Shown: piece by piece, positions 17,356-25,668 of the stretch
Layout of the letters: each line of letters opens with the position of its first letter
Numbering within the stretch: the stretch's first letter is position 1
Origin: Bacillus sp. EAC
GTDB taxonomy: Bacteria; Bacillota; Bacilli; Bacillales; Bacillaceae_G
Assembly (NCBI RefSeq): GCF_002156875.1
Contig: NZ_NCSY01000009.1
Span: 62,001-126,000, forward strand
Length of the DNA: 64,000 nt
Direction of reading: 5' to 3'
Made by a program: the position numbers and the translations under genes
The notes under the pieces: generated by a model
Databases searched by the model: none
The model's input: only the letters and a program-made list of their open reading frames with translations
Told to the model about the DNA's origin: nothing

Positions 17356-17565
17356 ATGCTTCACGGTGATACATTGTTTGCATCGGATGGTGCATTGATT
17401 TTTCTTACTTTTATCCCATTCATCATTAAGATCATGCTTCTTATTATTGGTATTTATTTTGTGCTAAAAGTATTGAAGTTCATGAAAGTGAAAATAAAAT
17501 TGGATCAAGAAAGAAATGAAAAGATTGAAGAATTACTTAAAGTTATTAGTGAAGATAAGAGATAA
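17356..17565 (+). CDS. Small membrane protein, 69 aa
   Basis: ATG 17356 is preferred because TTGGAGG lies eight bases before it; the upstream ATG at 17314 has none. One strong membrane helix (about 12-38, FLTFIPFIIKIMLLIIGIYF) is followed by a charged, probably helical tail ending ELLKVISEDKR. Unrecognised. It is the first of three adjacent small membrane-associated genes. Confidence 0.65.
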   Translation: MLHGDTLFASDGALIFLTFIPFIIKIMLLIIGIYFVLKVLKFMKVKIKLDQERNEKIEELLKVISEDKR

Positions 17566-17611
17566 GAATTATTCTGTGATTGTGGAATCGTTCTTTTAAA
17601 GGTGGAGTTTA

Positions 17612-18157
17612 ATGCTAAAATACAAAAATACTATTATATTTTTACTAATCATTATTTTAATCATTCTATATCAATTCTTTAAGCCGACTTTCTTAATGAA
17701 TGGCAACAATAAGCAAAATATTATTAAAGTTATTTGTTCACTTGAAGGATATGAAAACAAAGACTCAATTAAAATTCTAAAAATTATCGATTCAAAAAAC
17801 GATCGACTTGTGCCATTTTTATATAATAATAGTCCTTCATATTTACTTTTTTCTAAAAATAAGATAGGAAACTATAAATGGCAATATGCAGAAAAAAGGT
17901 CAAATGAATCACTTTCTATTTTCTCAATCAGACTGTCACTGGATGAAGTACTTATAGTTACTAATGGAGAAAATCAGATAGCAAAAATGAAAATGAAGGC
18001 AAATGGAAAAAAGTTAATCGAGACTGAGTTGAGTGTAGGAGAAAATTCTGCTTCTTTTTTCAAATTAGATAAACTGCCAAAAGAGATAGATCATGGATAT
18101 GAAATTAACTATGAATTTTTTGATAAAGAAGGAAAGCAAATTATCGAAAAAGACTAA
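17612..18157 (+). CDS. Membrane-anchored hypothetical protein, 181 aa
   Basis: Residues 7-25 (TIIFLLIIILIILYQFF) form one N-terminal membrane anchor or uncleaved signal; the remaining 155 residues are hydrophilic and probably extracytoplasmic, with a beta-rich pattern. There is no lipobox Cys. RBS AAAGGTGGAG lies just before ATG. It sits 46 bases after the 69-residue membrane protein and may be co-transcribed with it. I recognise no family. Confidence 0.65.
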   Translation: MLKYKNTIIFLLIIILIILYQFFKPTFLMNGNNKQNIIKVICSLEGYENKDSIKILKIIDSKNDRLVPFLYNNSPSYLLFSKNKIGNYKWQYAEKRSNESLSIFSIRLSLDEVLIVTNGENQIAKMKMKANGKKLIETELSVGENSASFFKLDKLPKEIDHGYEINYEFFDKEGKQIIEKD

Positions 18158-18249
18158 TCTAATTTATGTTTGAGTTAGTACAAGACGTTTATTCCGAATA
18201 TTCCATGCATAAACTAACACCAAGAAGAAATAAAAAAGAGGTGTGGGAT

Positions 18250-18669
18250 ATGATTTTTCGTAATAGCGGGATATTGTCACATGTGTTGGTTAGTATTTTG
18301 TTTTTAATTAGTACCGGATGCTTTATCTTTTTCATTCAAGAAAACGGCTTACCACGAACAGTTAAGACATATATTCTAGTTGCTTTGATCTACAGTTTAT
18401 TTTTAGCATACATCGGTTATATACGAAGTATGGCTATTACAGTCAATGAAAATGGTGTTACTTATAAACATTGGCGATTCAAACGAACAATTAAAGCCCA
18501 TCATATTACTCGAGTCAATTTACAGTATCGATATAAACAAACTGCTTCATATAGCGCTTATCTCGTGATTGCTCATCCAGAAGAAGAATCACTATTTATT
18601 CCTTCGATGATGTTTCAGGGACAAATTGAACAAATTACGAAAGCTATTAGAGATGTGATGGTGTATTAA
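18250..18669 (+). CDS. PH-like membrane protein, about 139 aa
   Basis: From ATG 18250, chosen for AAGAGGTG seven bases upstream; a longer in-frame start at 18166 has no RBS. Two membrane helices (about 8-29 and 40-60) are followed by a soluble part, ITVNENGVTYKHWRFKRTIK, whose strand pattern is like the bacterial PH domains that follow a two-helix hairpin. Assignment to that group is by general resemblance and is tentative. Terminator at 18689. Confidence 0.55.
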   Translation: MIFRNSGILSHVLVSILFLISTGCFIFFIQENGLPRTVKTYILVALIYSLFLAYIGYIRSMAITVNENGVTYKHWRFKRTIKAHHITRVNLQYRYKQTASYSAYLVIAHPEEESLFIPSMMFQGQIEQITKAIRDVMVY

Positions 18670-18688
18670 ATAATAAACGAATTTTTTA

Positions 18689-18711
18689 AGTCGCTAATGC
18701 GACTTTTTTTA
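18689..18711 (+). terminator. Terminator, AGTCG family copy 3
   Basis: Perfect stem AGTCGC/GCGACT around TAAT followed by seven T and ATTGAGGT, 20 bases after the stop of the PH-like gene. Confidence 0.85.
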
Positions 18712-19015
18712 TTGAGGTCATGTTCAGTTTGATTGAAGTTAGTTTTAAAGGAGAATAATGAGATTTGTCGAAATCTGTAACTGAAATAGATTAATTGGAG
18801 AACTTTTGAAGTCTAATAGTTTTGATAAATAGCTAAGAAATTTTTCTGATTTTAGGTCAGATGGACAACATTTAGTTATTTAATCGATTGGAGGAAGAAT
18901 CTATGGTTAGTAACGAGAAAAAGACTGTTTAATAAGCTAACGCTTAAAATTGATTTATCTAATAGAATAATAGATAGTAATATTTCAGATTCACGTTAGC
19001 ATGAGGGGAGTGTAA
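18712..19015. other. Leader region before serine hydrolase with tiny ORF
   Basis: About 300 bases. It contains a nine-codon ORF at 18903-18932 (MVSNEKKTV) behind a strong RBS TTGGAGG. This may be a leader peptide or the stub of a lost gene. No attenuator hairpin was recognised. Confidence 0.35.
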
Positions 19016-19020
19016 AGGAT

Positions 19021-20061
19021 ATGATTAAAAATCAGTCGACTAATAAAATACAACAGTGTTTACTATACGAGAAATCAGAACGATTAAATTTAATTTATAA
19101 TTATGTGGAAGATATCAAAAAGCAAATCGATGCATCTGCATCAGCTGTATACATAATCAAGGAAAATAAAGTGATAGGTGAATGGTATTCGGGATATAAT
19201 CCTACAACAAAACAAAAAATAGAAGAAGATTCTCGATTTAATATATATTCCGCGCGTAAAAGCTATATCGGATTGGTAGTTGCAATCCTTTTAAATGACG
19301 GGAAAATCAAAAATTTAGATGATGACATATCGAATTATTTAGAGGATATAGATGAGGAAATTAGTAAAGGCATAACAATACGACATTTGGTAACCCATAC
19401 ACATGGATTGGAATTTGAAAAAGGGAATCTGATAAAGTATGCTTCTCCAGGAACTTGTTGGGATTATAATGGAGCTGGGCTTTCATTACTATATAAAATT
19501 ATAATGAGAACTACAGGTAAGAATGTTAATCAATTTATCAGAGAATATGTATTGGATCCTTTAGAATTTACTGAGACTGGTTGGGAAACCACAAATAAAA
19601 AGAGTCTTATAGCCGATGTATTCGAATCATCAGAAGATCCAAAAATTAGATTAGATGATGACACAGGGTTTGAAAGGAATTTATATGTAAGTGCAAGAGA
19701 ACTTGCCCACTGGGGTTTTTTACATCTTAATAAAGGAAATATAAATGGAAAGCAGTATTTACCAAGTAGGTTATTTGAATTAACAACTGCAATTCAAACA
19801 CCAAAAGAAATGGTTAATACTCATCAAAACGGCTTTTTTTGGTTTAGGAATGAAAACTCATATCTTGATAGTGAATTAGGAGAAAACCTTCCATCAAAAT
19901 CCTATCAAATTTTAGGTGCATCTGGATGCACAGTATTAGTTATACCAGAATATAAAGCAGTAGCAGTCCGTATGTACAATAAGATTGGAAATCCAGCCGG
20001 TTATGACTATTTAAGAGATATTAAAGATTTTGGTAATTTAGTATCTTCCATATTGAATTAA
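19021..20061 (+). CDS. Serine hydrolase, beta-lactamase/PBP4* fold
   Basis: 346 residues, cytoplasmic (no signal peptide). The SxxK motif is SARK in FNIYSARKSYIGL (about residues 77-80), the second motif is the Tyr in WDYNGAGLSLLYK, and the third is near LGASGCTVLVIPE in place of KTG. This is the class C beta-lactamase-related family PF00144, acting as esterases or peptidases on unknown substrates. The internal HLVTHTHGLE segment is typical. The ATG has a purine-rich AGGGGAG upstream. It is not expected to confer beta-lactam resistance. Confidence 0.88.
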   Translation: MIKNQSTNKIQQCLLYEKSERLNLIYNYVEDIKKQIDASASAVYIIKENKVIGEWYSGYNPTTKQKIEEDSRFNIYSARKSYIGLVVAILLNDGKIKNLDDDISNYLEDIDEEISKGITIRHLVTHTHGLEFEKGNLIKYASPGTCWDYNGAGLSLLYKIIMRTTGKNVNQFIREYVLDPLEFTETGWETTNKKSLIADVFESSEDPKIRLDDDTGFERNLYVSARELAHWGFLHLNKGNINGKQYLPSRLFELTTAIQTPKEMVNTHQNGFFWFRNENSYLDSELGENLPSKSYQILGASGCTVLVIPEYKAVAVRMYNKIGNPAGYDYLRDIKDFGNLVSSILN

Positions 20062-20134
20062 ATTCTTATATATCGTAAGACAGTTTTCAAAATTAAAAGA
20101 ATGATTATAACAAAGAGTTAAAGATGAAACTTCT

Positions 20135-20743
20135 TTAACTCTTTTCTTTATTATTCGACTTATAAATAGAGTTTGCTGCATTGCTAGTTATGATGGCTAA
20201 TAGTTGTTCTGCCATATAACTTGGACTATATTTGAATCCGTCATTAATCCATTCGATAATCATGCCAAAAATAGCATGCGAATGATAACTTGCAACTAGT
20301 TCTCTATTAATTAAATTGTTAGAGTTATGGACAATAAGGTCTTGTAGGGATAGATTCTTTAGCACATCACAAATTTTGCGTTGGAATCCAGTTAGTATAT
20401 TCGATTGCACTATAAGTGAATAGAAATTTGAGTATTTATGAACATGTTCAAATACTTTGATTCCATTAGATGTAAGTTTACTAATTTCAAATGTTTCCAT
20501 GTCCTTATATGGTTCGCGATAAGATTCAATTAAATCATTTATGACATCATCAATAATCTCATTCAGAATATCTTCTTTAAACTGATAATGTTTATAAAAA
20601 GTTCCGCGATTTACATCTGCTGAGAAGACAAGATCCTTCACAGTGATCTCTTTAAAGTCTTTCTTTTGCATTAATGTAATCATTGCTTCTTTTAAGGCCT
20701 TTTTGGATTTAATAATTCTTTTGTCAGTATTTATAGTAGACAT
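20135..20743 (-). CDS. TetR-family regulator
   Basis: 202 residues. The N-terminal HTH (about 10-60) includes ALKEAMITLMQKKDFKEIT, DLVFSADVNRGTFYKHYQFKEDIL, the GTFYxHF-type signature of TetR proteins. The C-terminal half, with YSLIVQSNILTGF and HAIFGMIIEWINDGF, resembles the TetR_C_8/DhaS-like ligand domain. It is divergent from the SDR gene at 20941, with 197 bases between, and most likely represses that gene. Confidence 0.9.
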   Translation of the reverse strand: MSTINTDKRIIKSKKALKEAMITLMQKKDFKEITVKDLVFSADVNRGTFYKHYQFKEDILNEIIDDVINDLIESYREPYKDMETFEISKLTSNGIKVFEHVHKYSNFYSLIVQSNILTGFQRKICDVLKNLSLQDLIVHNSNNLINRELVASYHSHAIFGMIIEWINDGFKYSPSYMAEQLLAIITSNAANSIYKSNNKEKS

Positions 20744-20796
20744 TTAACACCTCTAATGTTCAAAAATGAATGTTAATAAACAAAGATTAATACGTT

Positions 20797-20862
20797 TGTT
20801 GGATATTCAACATTTCAAGCCTTTTTTGCTGATTGAAGATAGTAATCTTAATTCATTATACT
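20797..20862. promoter_or_regulatory. Candidate TetR operator and SDR promoter
   Basis: The palindrome TGTTGGATATTCAACA (20797-20812; arms TGTTG/CAACA with near-symmetric centre) lies between the divergent genes. TTGAAG (20833-20838), 18 bp and TATACT (20857-20862) form a likely promoter for the SDR gene. Related half-sites (ATGTTCAA) occur near 20755 and 20890. Confidence 0.5.
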
Positions 20863-20940
20863 ATATGTAGATTTAAGAAAAGCAACAGATGTTCAATAAA
20901 ATTGTGAAATCGGTTACAATTCAAATGGAGGTAAATAAAA

Positions 20941-21699
20941 ATGAGACTTCAAAATAAGGTAGCTGTTGTCACTGGCGCAGCTTCAGGTATGGGGAAAGCA
21001 ATTGCAATTACTTATGGTAAAGAAGGAGCAAAGGTTGTTGTTTCTGACATTAACATTGAGGCAGCTAATCAAACTGTGGAAGAAATAAAATCAACTGGTG
21101 GAGAAGCGGTAGCTGTACTGGCTAATGTTGCAAATGAGGAAGATATACAAAATCTAATCGACGTAGCAGTTAATACTTTTGGAACACTAGATATTTTAGT
21201 TAATAATGCTGGGATTATGGATAATTTTGAACCTGCCGGTAACATTGAGGATGATAAATGGGAGAGAATCTTTGCAATTAATACAACAAGTGTCATGCGT
21301 GCTACTCGTAAAGCATTACCAATATTCCTAGAAAAACAAAAAGGAGTTATTATAAATATAGCTTCAGCAGGTGGATTGCAGGGGGCTCGTGCAGGAGCTG
21401 CTTACACTGCATCTAAGCATGCGGTAGTTGGATTTACAAAGAATACAGGATTTATGTATGCACAAGACGGTATTCGTTGTAATGCGATTGCTCCTGGTGG
21501 AGTTGAGACAAATATTGGGGCTTCAATGACAAATATAAATGAGTTTGGAATAAGACGTACACAACCAGGAATGGCAGTAAATCCACGAATGGGTAAGGCA
21601 GAAGAAATTGCGAATGTTGCCTTATTCCTTGCTACTGATGAATCAAGCTTTGTTAACGGTACAGTAATTACTGCAGATGCAGGTTGGACTGCTTATTGA
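20941..21699 (+). CDS. Short-chain dehydrogenase/reductase
   Basis: 252 residues, classical SDR. Cofactor motif TGAASGMG (residues about 12-19), an Asp after beta-2 (VVVSDINI) that favours NAD(H), structural NNAG, catalytic Ser in INIASAGG, and YxxxK in AAYTASKHAVVGF. The C-terminus ends FVNGTVITADAGWTAY, typical of the glucose 1-dehydrogenase/cyclohexanol dehydrogenase group; the substrate is unknown. RBS TGGAGG before ATG. Divergent from the TetR gene, which probably controls it. A long hairpin terminator follows. Confidence 0.93.
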   Translation: MRLQNKVAVVTGAASGMGKAIAITYGKEGAKVVVSDINIEAANQTVEEIKSTGGEAVAVLANVANEEDIQNLIDVAVNTFGTLDILVNNAGIMDNFEPAGNIEDDKWERIFAINTTSVMRATRKALPIFLEKQKGVIINIASAGGLQGARAGAAYTASKHAVVGFTKNTGFMYAQDGIRCNAIAPGGVETNIGASMTNINEFGIRRTQPGMAVNPRMGKAEEIANVALFLATDESSFVNGTVITADAGWTAY

Positions 21700-21732
21700 T
21701 TTTTGGTTTAAATTCACAAATATAGTATTGAA

Positions 21733-21784
21733 ATGCATCTCAAATTGTTAGGCTAAGTCTAACGATAAGAGGTGCATTTTTTTA
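21733..21784 (+). terminator. Terminator of SDR gene
   Basis: Two-part hairpin: outer arms ATGCATCTC / GAGGTGCAT and inner arms GTTAG/CTAAC, followed by T8. Confidence 0.85.
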
Positions 21785-22009
21785 TTGGAATGGGGTAGGT
21801 ATAATAAATAAAAAGGATAAATTTACGGCTAGAAATTAGGGGCATATTAGAAAATATGAAACTTGGACTGAGATTAAATAGTCAGATATATTTTCAAAAA
21901 TATAGTTAATGGAATGGAAACTGTAAAAAATTGTATTTTTTTTGTATAGTAATTGCCATTTTTTCAAACTATATAGGTGATTAAGAAAAATTCATGGAGG
22001 CAAATGAAG

Positions 22010-22510
22010 ATGAAGAAACTATACATATTCCTATTTATTTCACTGCTACTTTTGGCAATTATTCCTGGAATGTCACCAATAAAAGCTGCAGCAACTAATA
22101 TGGAACTTTATTTTGGAGGAAATACGACAAAACAAGCAGTTAACCAGATTCCTAAGTTGACAGATATCGTACAAGTTTCAACAAATCAACTTTTGATTAC
22201 ATACGATCAACAGGTTGACATTAATTCAGCAACAAAACCTTCAAACTATTGGATTCAAAGTATGACAGACCTAAGGCCAACCGGTATCGCAACATTAGGT
22301 AAAAGAGGAAAAATAAATTCTCAAAATTCCCTTACAAACGATGAAGTGAAGATCGCAAAAGTACAAGGGGATAATAATTCTTTTTTACTTACATTTAATC
22401 AAAATATCCCTTCTAAAAAGAAATATAGAATGATCGTATGTTATGTAACGACACCTGGTGGTGCACCTTATAACGGCGATAACGGAATGGTCGAATTTAC
22501 AACAAAGTAG
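22010..22510 (+). CDS. Secreted Ig-like protein, 166 aa
   Basis: ATG 22010 is chosen since ATGGAGG lies nine bases upstream. A Sec signal peptide spans about residues 1-25 (core FLFISLLLLAIIPGM, likely cleavage after IKAAA). The mature part resembles a single SbsA-type Ig-like domain: VVSTNQLLITYDQ-like strands, YWIQSMTDLRPTGIATLG, and a closing KKYRMIVCYVTTP. Such domains are usually modules of larger surface proteins; a lone one with no anchor suggests a free or loosely bound exoprotein. Role unknown. It converges on the carboxypeptidase gene and shares a terminator with it. Confidence 0.7.
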   Translation: MKKLYIFLFISLLLLAIIPGMSPIKAAATNMELYFGGNTTKQAVNQIPKLTDIVQVSTNQLLITYDQQVDINSATKPSNYWIQSMTDLRPTGIATLGKRGKINSQNSLTNDEVKIAKVQGDNNSFLLTFNQNIPSKKKYRMIVCYVTTPGGAPYNGDNGMVEFTTK

Positions 22511-22513
22511 AAA

Positions 22514-22538
22514 AAAATCCCGATATGGGATTTTTTTA
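22514..22538. terminator. Bidirectional terminator between converging genes
   Basis: Stem AAAATCCC/GGGATTTT around GATAT, with A-run and T-run on either side, serving the Ig-like gene (plus) and carboxypeptidase gene (minus). Confidence 0.85.
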
Positions 22539-23345
22539 TTTTGAAACTGGATATACATGTAAGTATTCTTCTAGTGTAAGATTACGTTTTTTGATTTGTT
22601 TTGATGTGGAAATACCAACATATCGGATATGCCAAGGTTCATACTTATAGCCAGTTATGGATTCTTTTCCTTTTGGATATCGAATGATAAATCCGTAGTT
22701 AGCGCTTTTGGATGCTAACCATTTTGCCTCTTTCGTACTACCAAAGCAGCTTTGTGCAGCACATTTTCCTGTACTACTACTGACATCGATCGATAAGCCT
22801 GTTTGATGTTCACTTGAACCAGGGAGTGCACTATATTTTCGGGCATTAGCATAGCCATCTTCTTTTACATACCGATTAAACACAGCTTTTTGTGTCGCAT
22901 ATGACCTATATGCTGAAACACCACTTAAAAAGATCTTATCTTTTTTTGCTCCCGCAAATAATTTTTGCAATGCCAACGCAGCCTCTTTCCTCATTTTTCT
23001 CTTTTCAATTTTTTCTTTAAAAATAAATGATACATTAGGATAAACTAAATTTTTAGGTGTGTAATTTTTAGGTAGGAAATATTGTTTGTTTACTAAAACA
23101 GAGATTGTTGCTGGTTGAGTTATTGTATGAATCGCTTGATTTTTATTTGATATTTTCATGTTGTTAAGTTTAATTTGCTGATTATTTTCAGTGAGTGAAA
23201 TGTTTCGGGAGCTTTTATCTTTTTTCTTACTTAATTGTTTTTCAGTATTTTTCTCATTTTGAATAGGGGAGTTATTATTTTTACTAGAACAGGCTGTGAA
23301 GTTTAATAGAAAGATCATTACAATGACAAATAAAACTTTTTTCAT
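22536..23345 (-). CDS. VanY-type D,D/L,D-carboxypeptidase lipoprotein (M15B)
   Basis: 269 residues. Lipoprotein signal MKKVLFVIVMIFLLNFTAC with lipidated Cys19, then a Lys/Asn-rich linker (about 20-85). The M15B zinc peptidase domain has SAYRSYATQKAVFNRY, the metal motif SSEHQTGLSIDVS (His and Asp), and the EPWHIRYVG motif bearing catalytic Glu and the third Zn ligand His. These enzymes trim the terminal D-Ala of peptidoglycan stems on the cell surface. The paired Cys of CAAQSC next to the active site is also seen in YodJ-like relatives. No vancomycin-resistance genes are nearby. Confidence 0.92.
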   Translation of the reverse strand: MKKVLFVIVMIFLLNFTACSSKNNNSPIQNEKNTEKQLSKKKDKSSRNISLTENNQQIKLNNMKISNKNQAIHTITQPATISVLVNKQYFLPKNYTPKNLVYPNVSFIFKEKIEKRKMRKEAALALQKLFAGAKKDKIFLSGVSAYRSYATQKAVFNRYVKEDGYANARKYSALPGSSEHQTGLSIDVSSSTGKCAAQSCFGSTKEAKWLASKSANYGFIIRYPKGKESITGYKYEPWHIRYVGISTSKQIKKRNLTLEEYLHVYPVSK

Positions 23346-23463
23346 AAAATTGAGTACCCCTCCAAATTAAACATTATCTTTTAGCGTCTTTTTATTCTTT
23401 TCTCGAAGCAAAACTAAAATTCACAAAAATGAATTAAAAAATAAAAAAAATTAGAAATTAGAA

Positions 23464-23494
23464 TTGACTTTAACGTTGCGTAAAGGTGTAAAGT
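23464..23494 (+). promoter_or_regulatory. MerR-type autoregulatory promoter
   Basis: TTGACT (23464-23469) and TAAAGT (23489-23494) with a 19-bp spacer. The spacer holds an imperfect dyad CTTTAACGTTGCGTAAAG (23468-23485), the usual operator shape for TipA/Mta-type MerR proteins. It sits directly in front of the merR gene. Confidence 0.75.
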
Positions 23495-23516
23495 AAAATT
23501 GTCAGGAGGTAATCAC

Positions 23517-24281
23517 ATGGAATATACGGTTCAAAAGCTTGGCAACTTAGCAGGGATCAGCACTAGAACTCTAAGGTATTATGATGAGATTGGAATTCTT
23601 AAGCCGGCAAGAATTAACTCATCAGGCTACCGAATATATGGGCAATCAGAGGTTAATCGATTACAACAAATTTTGTTTTATAGAGAGCTAGGAATTAGTT
23701 TAGATCATATTAAAGAAATTGTAACTTCACCTTCATTTAATGGAGCCAAAGCTCTAAGAGAACATCGTGAAAAGCTTCTTGACAAAAGAAAGCAATTAGA
23801 TTTATTGATTGCAAATGTAGAAAAATCGATTGAATTAACTGAAGGGAGTATAACAATGACAGATCAAGAGAAATTCGAAGGTTTTAAGCAAAAGATGATT
23901 GATGAGAACGAGCAAAAATACGGTCAGGAAGCACGTGGGAAATATGGTGACGAAGCTGTAAATAAATCAAATGCAAAAATAAAAAATATGACACAAGAGC
24001 AACATGAGGAAGTTACTAGACTTTCCGAGGAATTAACGAATACGTTGGCTGAGGCATTTAAAACAGGAGATCCATCATGTGAACTTGCTCAAAATGCAGC
24101 GGATTTGCATAAACAATGGTTATCATATTTTTGGAATGAATATAGTAAAGAAGCGCATGCAGGTTTAGCTCAAATGTATGTTGATGATGAGCGCTTTACA
24201 GCTTATTATGATAAAAATCAGCCAGGTACAGCAGAATTTTTAAGAGACGCGATTCACATTTATACTGGTTTAAAAAAATAA
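23517..24281 (+). CDS. MerR-family regulator with TipAS antibiotic-recognition domain
   Basis: 254 residues from ATG 23517, which has a perfect AGGAGG eight bases upstream. The MerR HTH is TVQKLGNLAGISTRTLRYYDEIGILKPARINSSGYRIY (shown here by its ends only: TVQKLGNLAG ... GYRIY), followed by a dimerisation coiled coil (about 75-115) and a C-terminal TipAS domain (about 130-250) with the HxQW.SYFW-like HKQWLSYFWNEYSKEAHAGL and FTAYYDKNQPG. TipAS domains bind thiopeptides or other drugs. Its own promoter has a MerR layout, so it is probably self-activated. No efflux pump gene follows; a terminator does. Confidence 0.92.
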   Translation: MEYTVQKLGNLAGISTRTLRYYDEIGILKPARINSSGYRIYGQSEVNRLQQILFYRELGISLDHIKEIVTSPSFNGAKALREHREKLLDKRKQLDLLIANVEKSIELTEGSITMTDQEKFEGFKQKMIDENEQKYGQEARGKYGDEAVNKSNAKIKNMTQEQHEEVTRLSEELTNTLAEAFKTGDPSCELAQNAADLHKQWLSYFWNEYSKEAHAGLAQMYVDDERFTAYYDKNQPGTAEFLRDAIHIYTGLKK

Positions 24282-24294
24282 TTATGATTATAAG

Positions 24295-24333
24295 GGGTGC
24301 ACTGTTAGTTAGATCTAATAGTGTGCTCTTTTT
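24295..24333 (+). terminator. Terminator of MerR/TipAS gene
   Basis: Arms GGGTGCACT / AGTGTGCTC (several G-U pairs) with inner TTAG/CTAA, followed by T6. Confidence 0.8.
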
Positions 24334-24334
24334 T

Positions 24335-24680
24335 GTGGAAATAAGATTAAGAAATTAATAGTTGGAAATTTAAGTGAAAAAAATTGGGGGGATTTGATAT
24401 AATTCTTAGTATTATAAAATAATCAATCTAAAATCTAGCTATTTATTTCATAAAAAATTTTGATCGATTTTAAACTATTGCAAAAGGAAATGTATTAAAC
24501 AAGTAGCTTTGGTTTAGTATTAGGAATCGTCTTAAGTGTTATAATGGAATGGTATATAGTATTTTAAATACTTGTTTAACAGAAATTAATTAAAATAAGG
24601 TTTGAAATATTTTAAATTGGGGTTATTTTAGGTACAATAAAGAGAGATATGTTTCTATTAATAAAAATAAGGATGTACAT
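24335..24680. other. Gene-free AT-rich gap
   Basis: About 345 bases without gene, repeat or strong hairpin. A promoter for the 24683 gene is expected but not evident. Confidence 0.35.
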
Positions 24681-24682
24681 CA

Positions 24683-25066
24683 ATGGGTGAACAATTTATT
24701 CCGAGAAAAGAAAGACATAAGAAACGGCTGCTTTTTAGGAAGCACCATGATCACGTAGAACAAGAAAAAATCAAAGGTAGTAATGGTTTTTTTAGTATAT
24801 TCTACTATTTTTTGTTATTTTTACTTTTCAACCTCGTACAATTTTTTGTGTTTCAAACTTATGATCAACCATTTAATTCACTTGGAAATATAGAAATCAT
24901 TCGATTAATCTTATCAGCGATTATTTATTTTTTATGTATTTTATGCATACAAGATGTATTTAGAAAATATAAAATCCCTTCTAAGTTTTTACGTATTATG
25001 ATACCTGTCATTTTATATATTTTATCAATGATAACGATGTATACGATCATTGACATTTACTTTTAA
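24683..25066 (+). CDS. Membrane protein, 127 aa, three helices
   Basis: A basic, His/Lys-rich cytoplasmic N-terminus (residues 1-35, e.g. RKERHKKRLLFRKHHDH) precedes three membrane helices (about 37-58, 72-90 and 103-125). Unrecognised. ATG has AAGGATG upstream at a somewhat long distance. Its own terminator follows at 25095. The positively charged tail would stay inside the cell. Confidence 0.6.
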   Translation: MGEQFIPRKERHKKRLLFRKHHDHVEQEKIKGSNGFFSIFYYFLLFLLFNLVQFFVFQTYDQPFNSLGNIEIIRLILSAIIYFLCILCIQDVFRKYKIPSKFLRIMIPVILYILSMITMYTIIDIYF

Positions 25067-25094
25067 AGTTGTAGAAATAAATATTTAATCCATT

Positions 25095-25130
25095 AGCATT
25101 ACTTCTTGAAAAGGAAGTAATGCTTTTTTG
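25095..25130 (+). terminator. Terminator after 127-aa membrane protein gene
   Basis: Perfect 11-bp stem AGCATTACTTC/GAAGTAATGCT, loop TTGAAAAG, T6 tail. Confidence 0.88.
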
Positions 25131-25179
25131 TTGAACTAAAATAAGAGCACGTATTTTTCAGACTAAGGGAGGTTCAATT

Positions 25180-25644
25180 ATGATTACTTTACGTTTGATA
25201 AACGAAATTGAATTTGACGATTATTTTCATCAAGCTATCAAAGGTTATGCGAAGGAAAAGGTTGCTTCCACTAATTGGACTGAAGAAGAGGCACTTTTAA
25301 AAGCAACAAATGAATTTTGTCAGTTGTTACCAAATCGTGAAAAAACAGAAAATCATTATGTTTATAACATCTTCAATGATAATCTAAAAGTCGGTGTAAT
25401 CTGGTTGGGTTTAGTCTCACCATCGCGAAAAGAGGATGGATATATATATGACTTTATCATTTTTGATGAATTTCAAGGAAAAGGCTACGGAAAAAAGACA
25501 ATGATTGAAATTGATAAAAAGGCAAAAGAATTAGGGATGAATCGAATTGAATTACACGTGTTTGGACATAACAAAATCGCACGATTGCTTTATGAAAAAA
25601 TAGGTTATGAAATTACGAATATTATTATGTCAAAAACAATTTGA
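25180..25644 (+). CDS. GNAT-family acetyltransferase
   Basis: 154 residues, RBS GGGAGG eight bases before ATG. The acetyl-CoA loop is FQGKGYGKKTMIEIDKKAKE (QGKGYG = QxxGxG/A), preceded by YIYDFIIFDE and followed by IELHVFGHNKIARLLYEKIGYE, the classical motif B with Asn and Tyr. The N-terminal helix pair (residues 10-50) is typical of RimI-like bacilli proteins. Substrate unknown. It is 24 bases from a second GNAT gene, so the two are probably co-transcribed. Confidence 0.92.
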   Translation: MITLRLINEIEFDDYFHQAIKGYAKEKVASTNWTEEEALLKATNEFCQLLPNREKTENHYVYNIFNDNLKVGVIWLGLVSPSRKEDGYIYDFIIFDEFQGKGYGKKTMIEIDKKAKELGMNRIELHVFGHNKIARLLYEKIGYEITNIIMSKTI

Positions 25645-25668
25645 GATGAAAAATAGAGAGGAAAATAA

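Noticed and set aside
17356..18669. Three adjacent small membrane-associated genes as a possible new system
   Set aside because: Spacing allows co-transcription, but no shared motif, toxin/immunity feature or conserved partner is visible, so a system claim is not supported.
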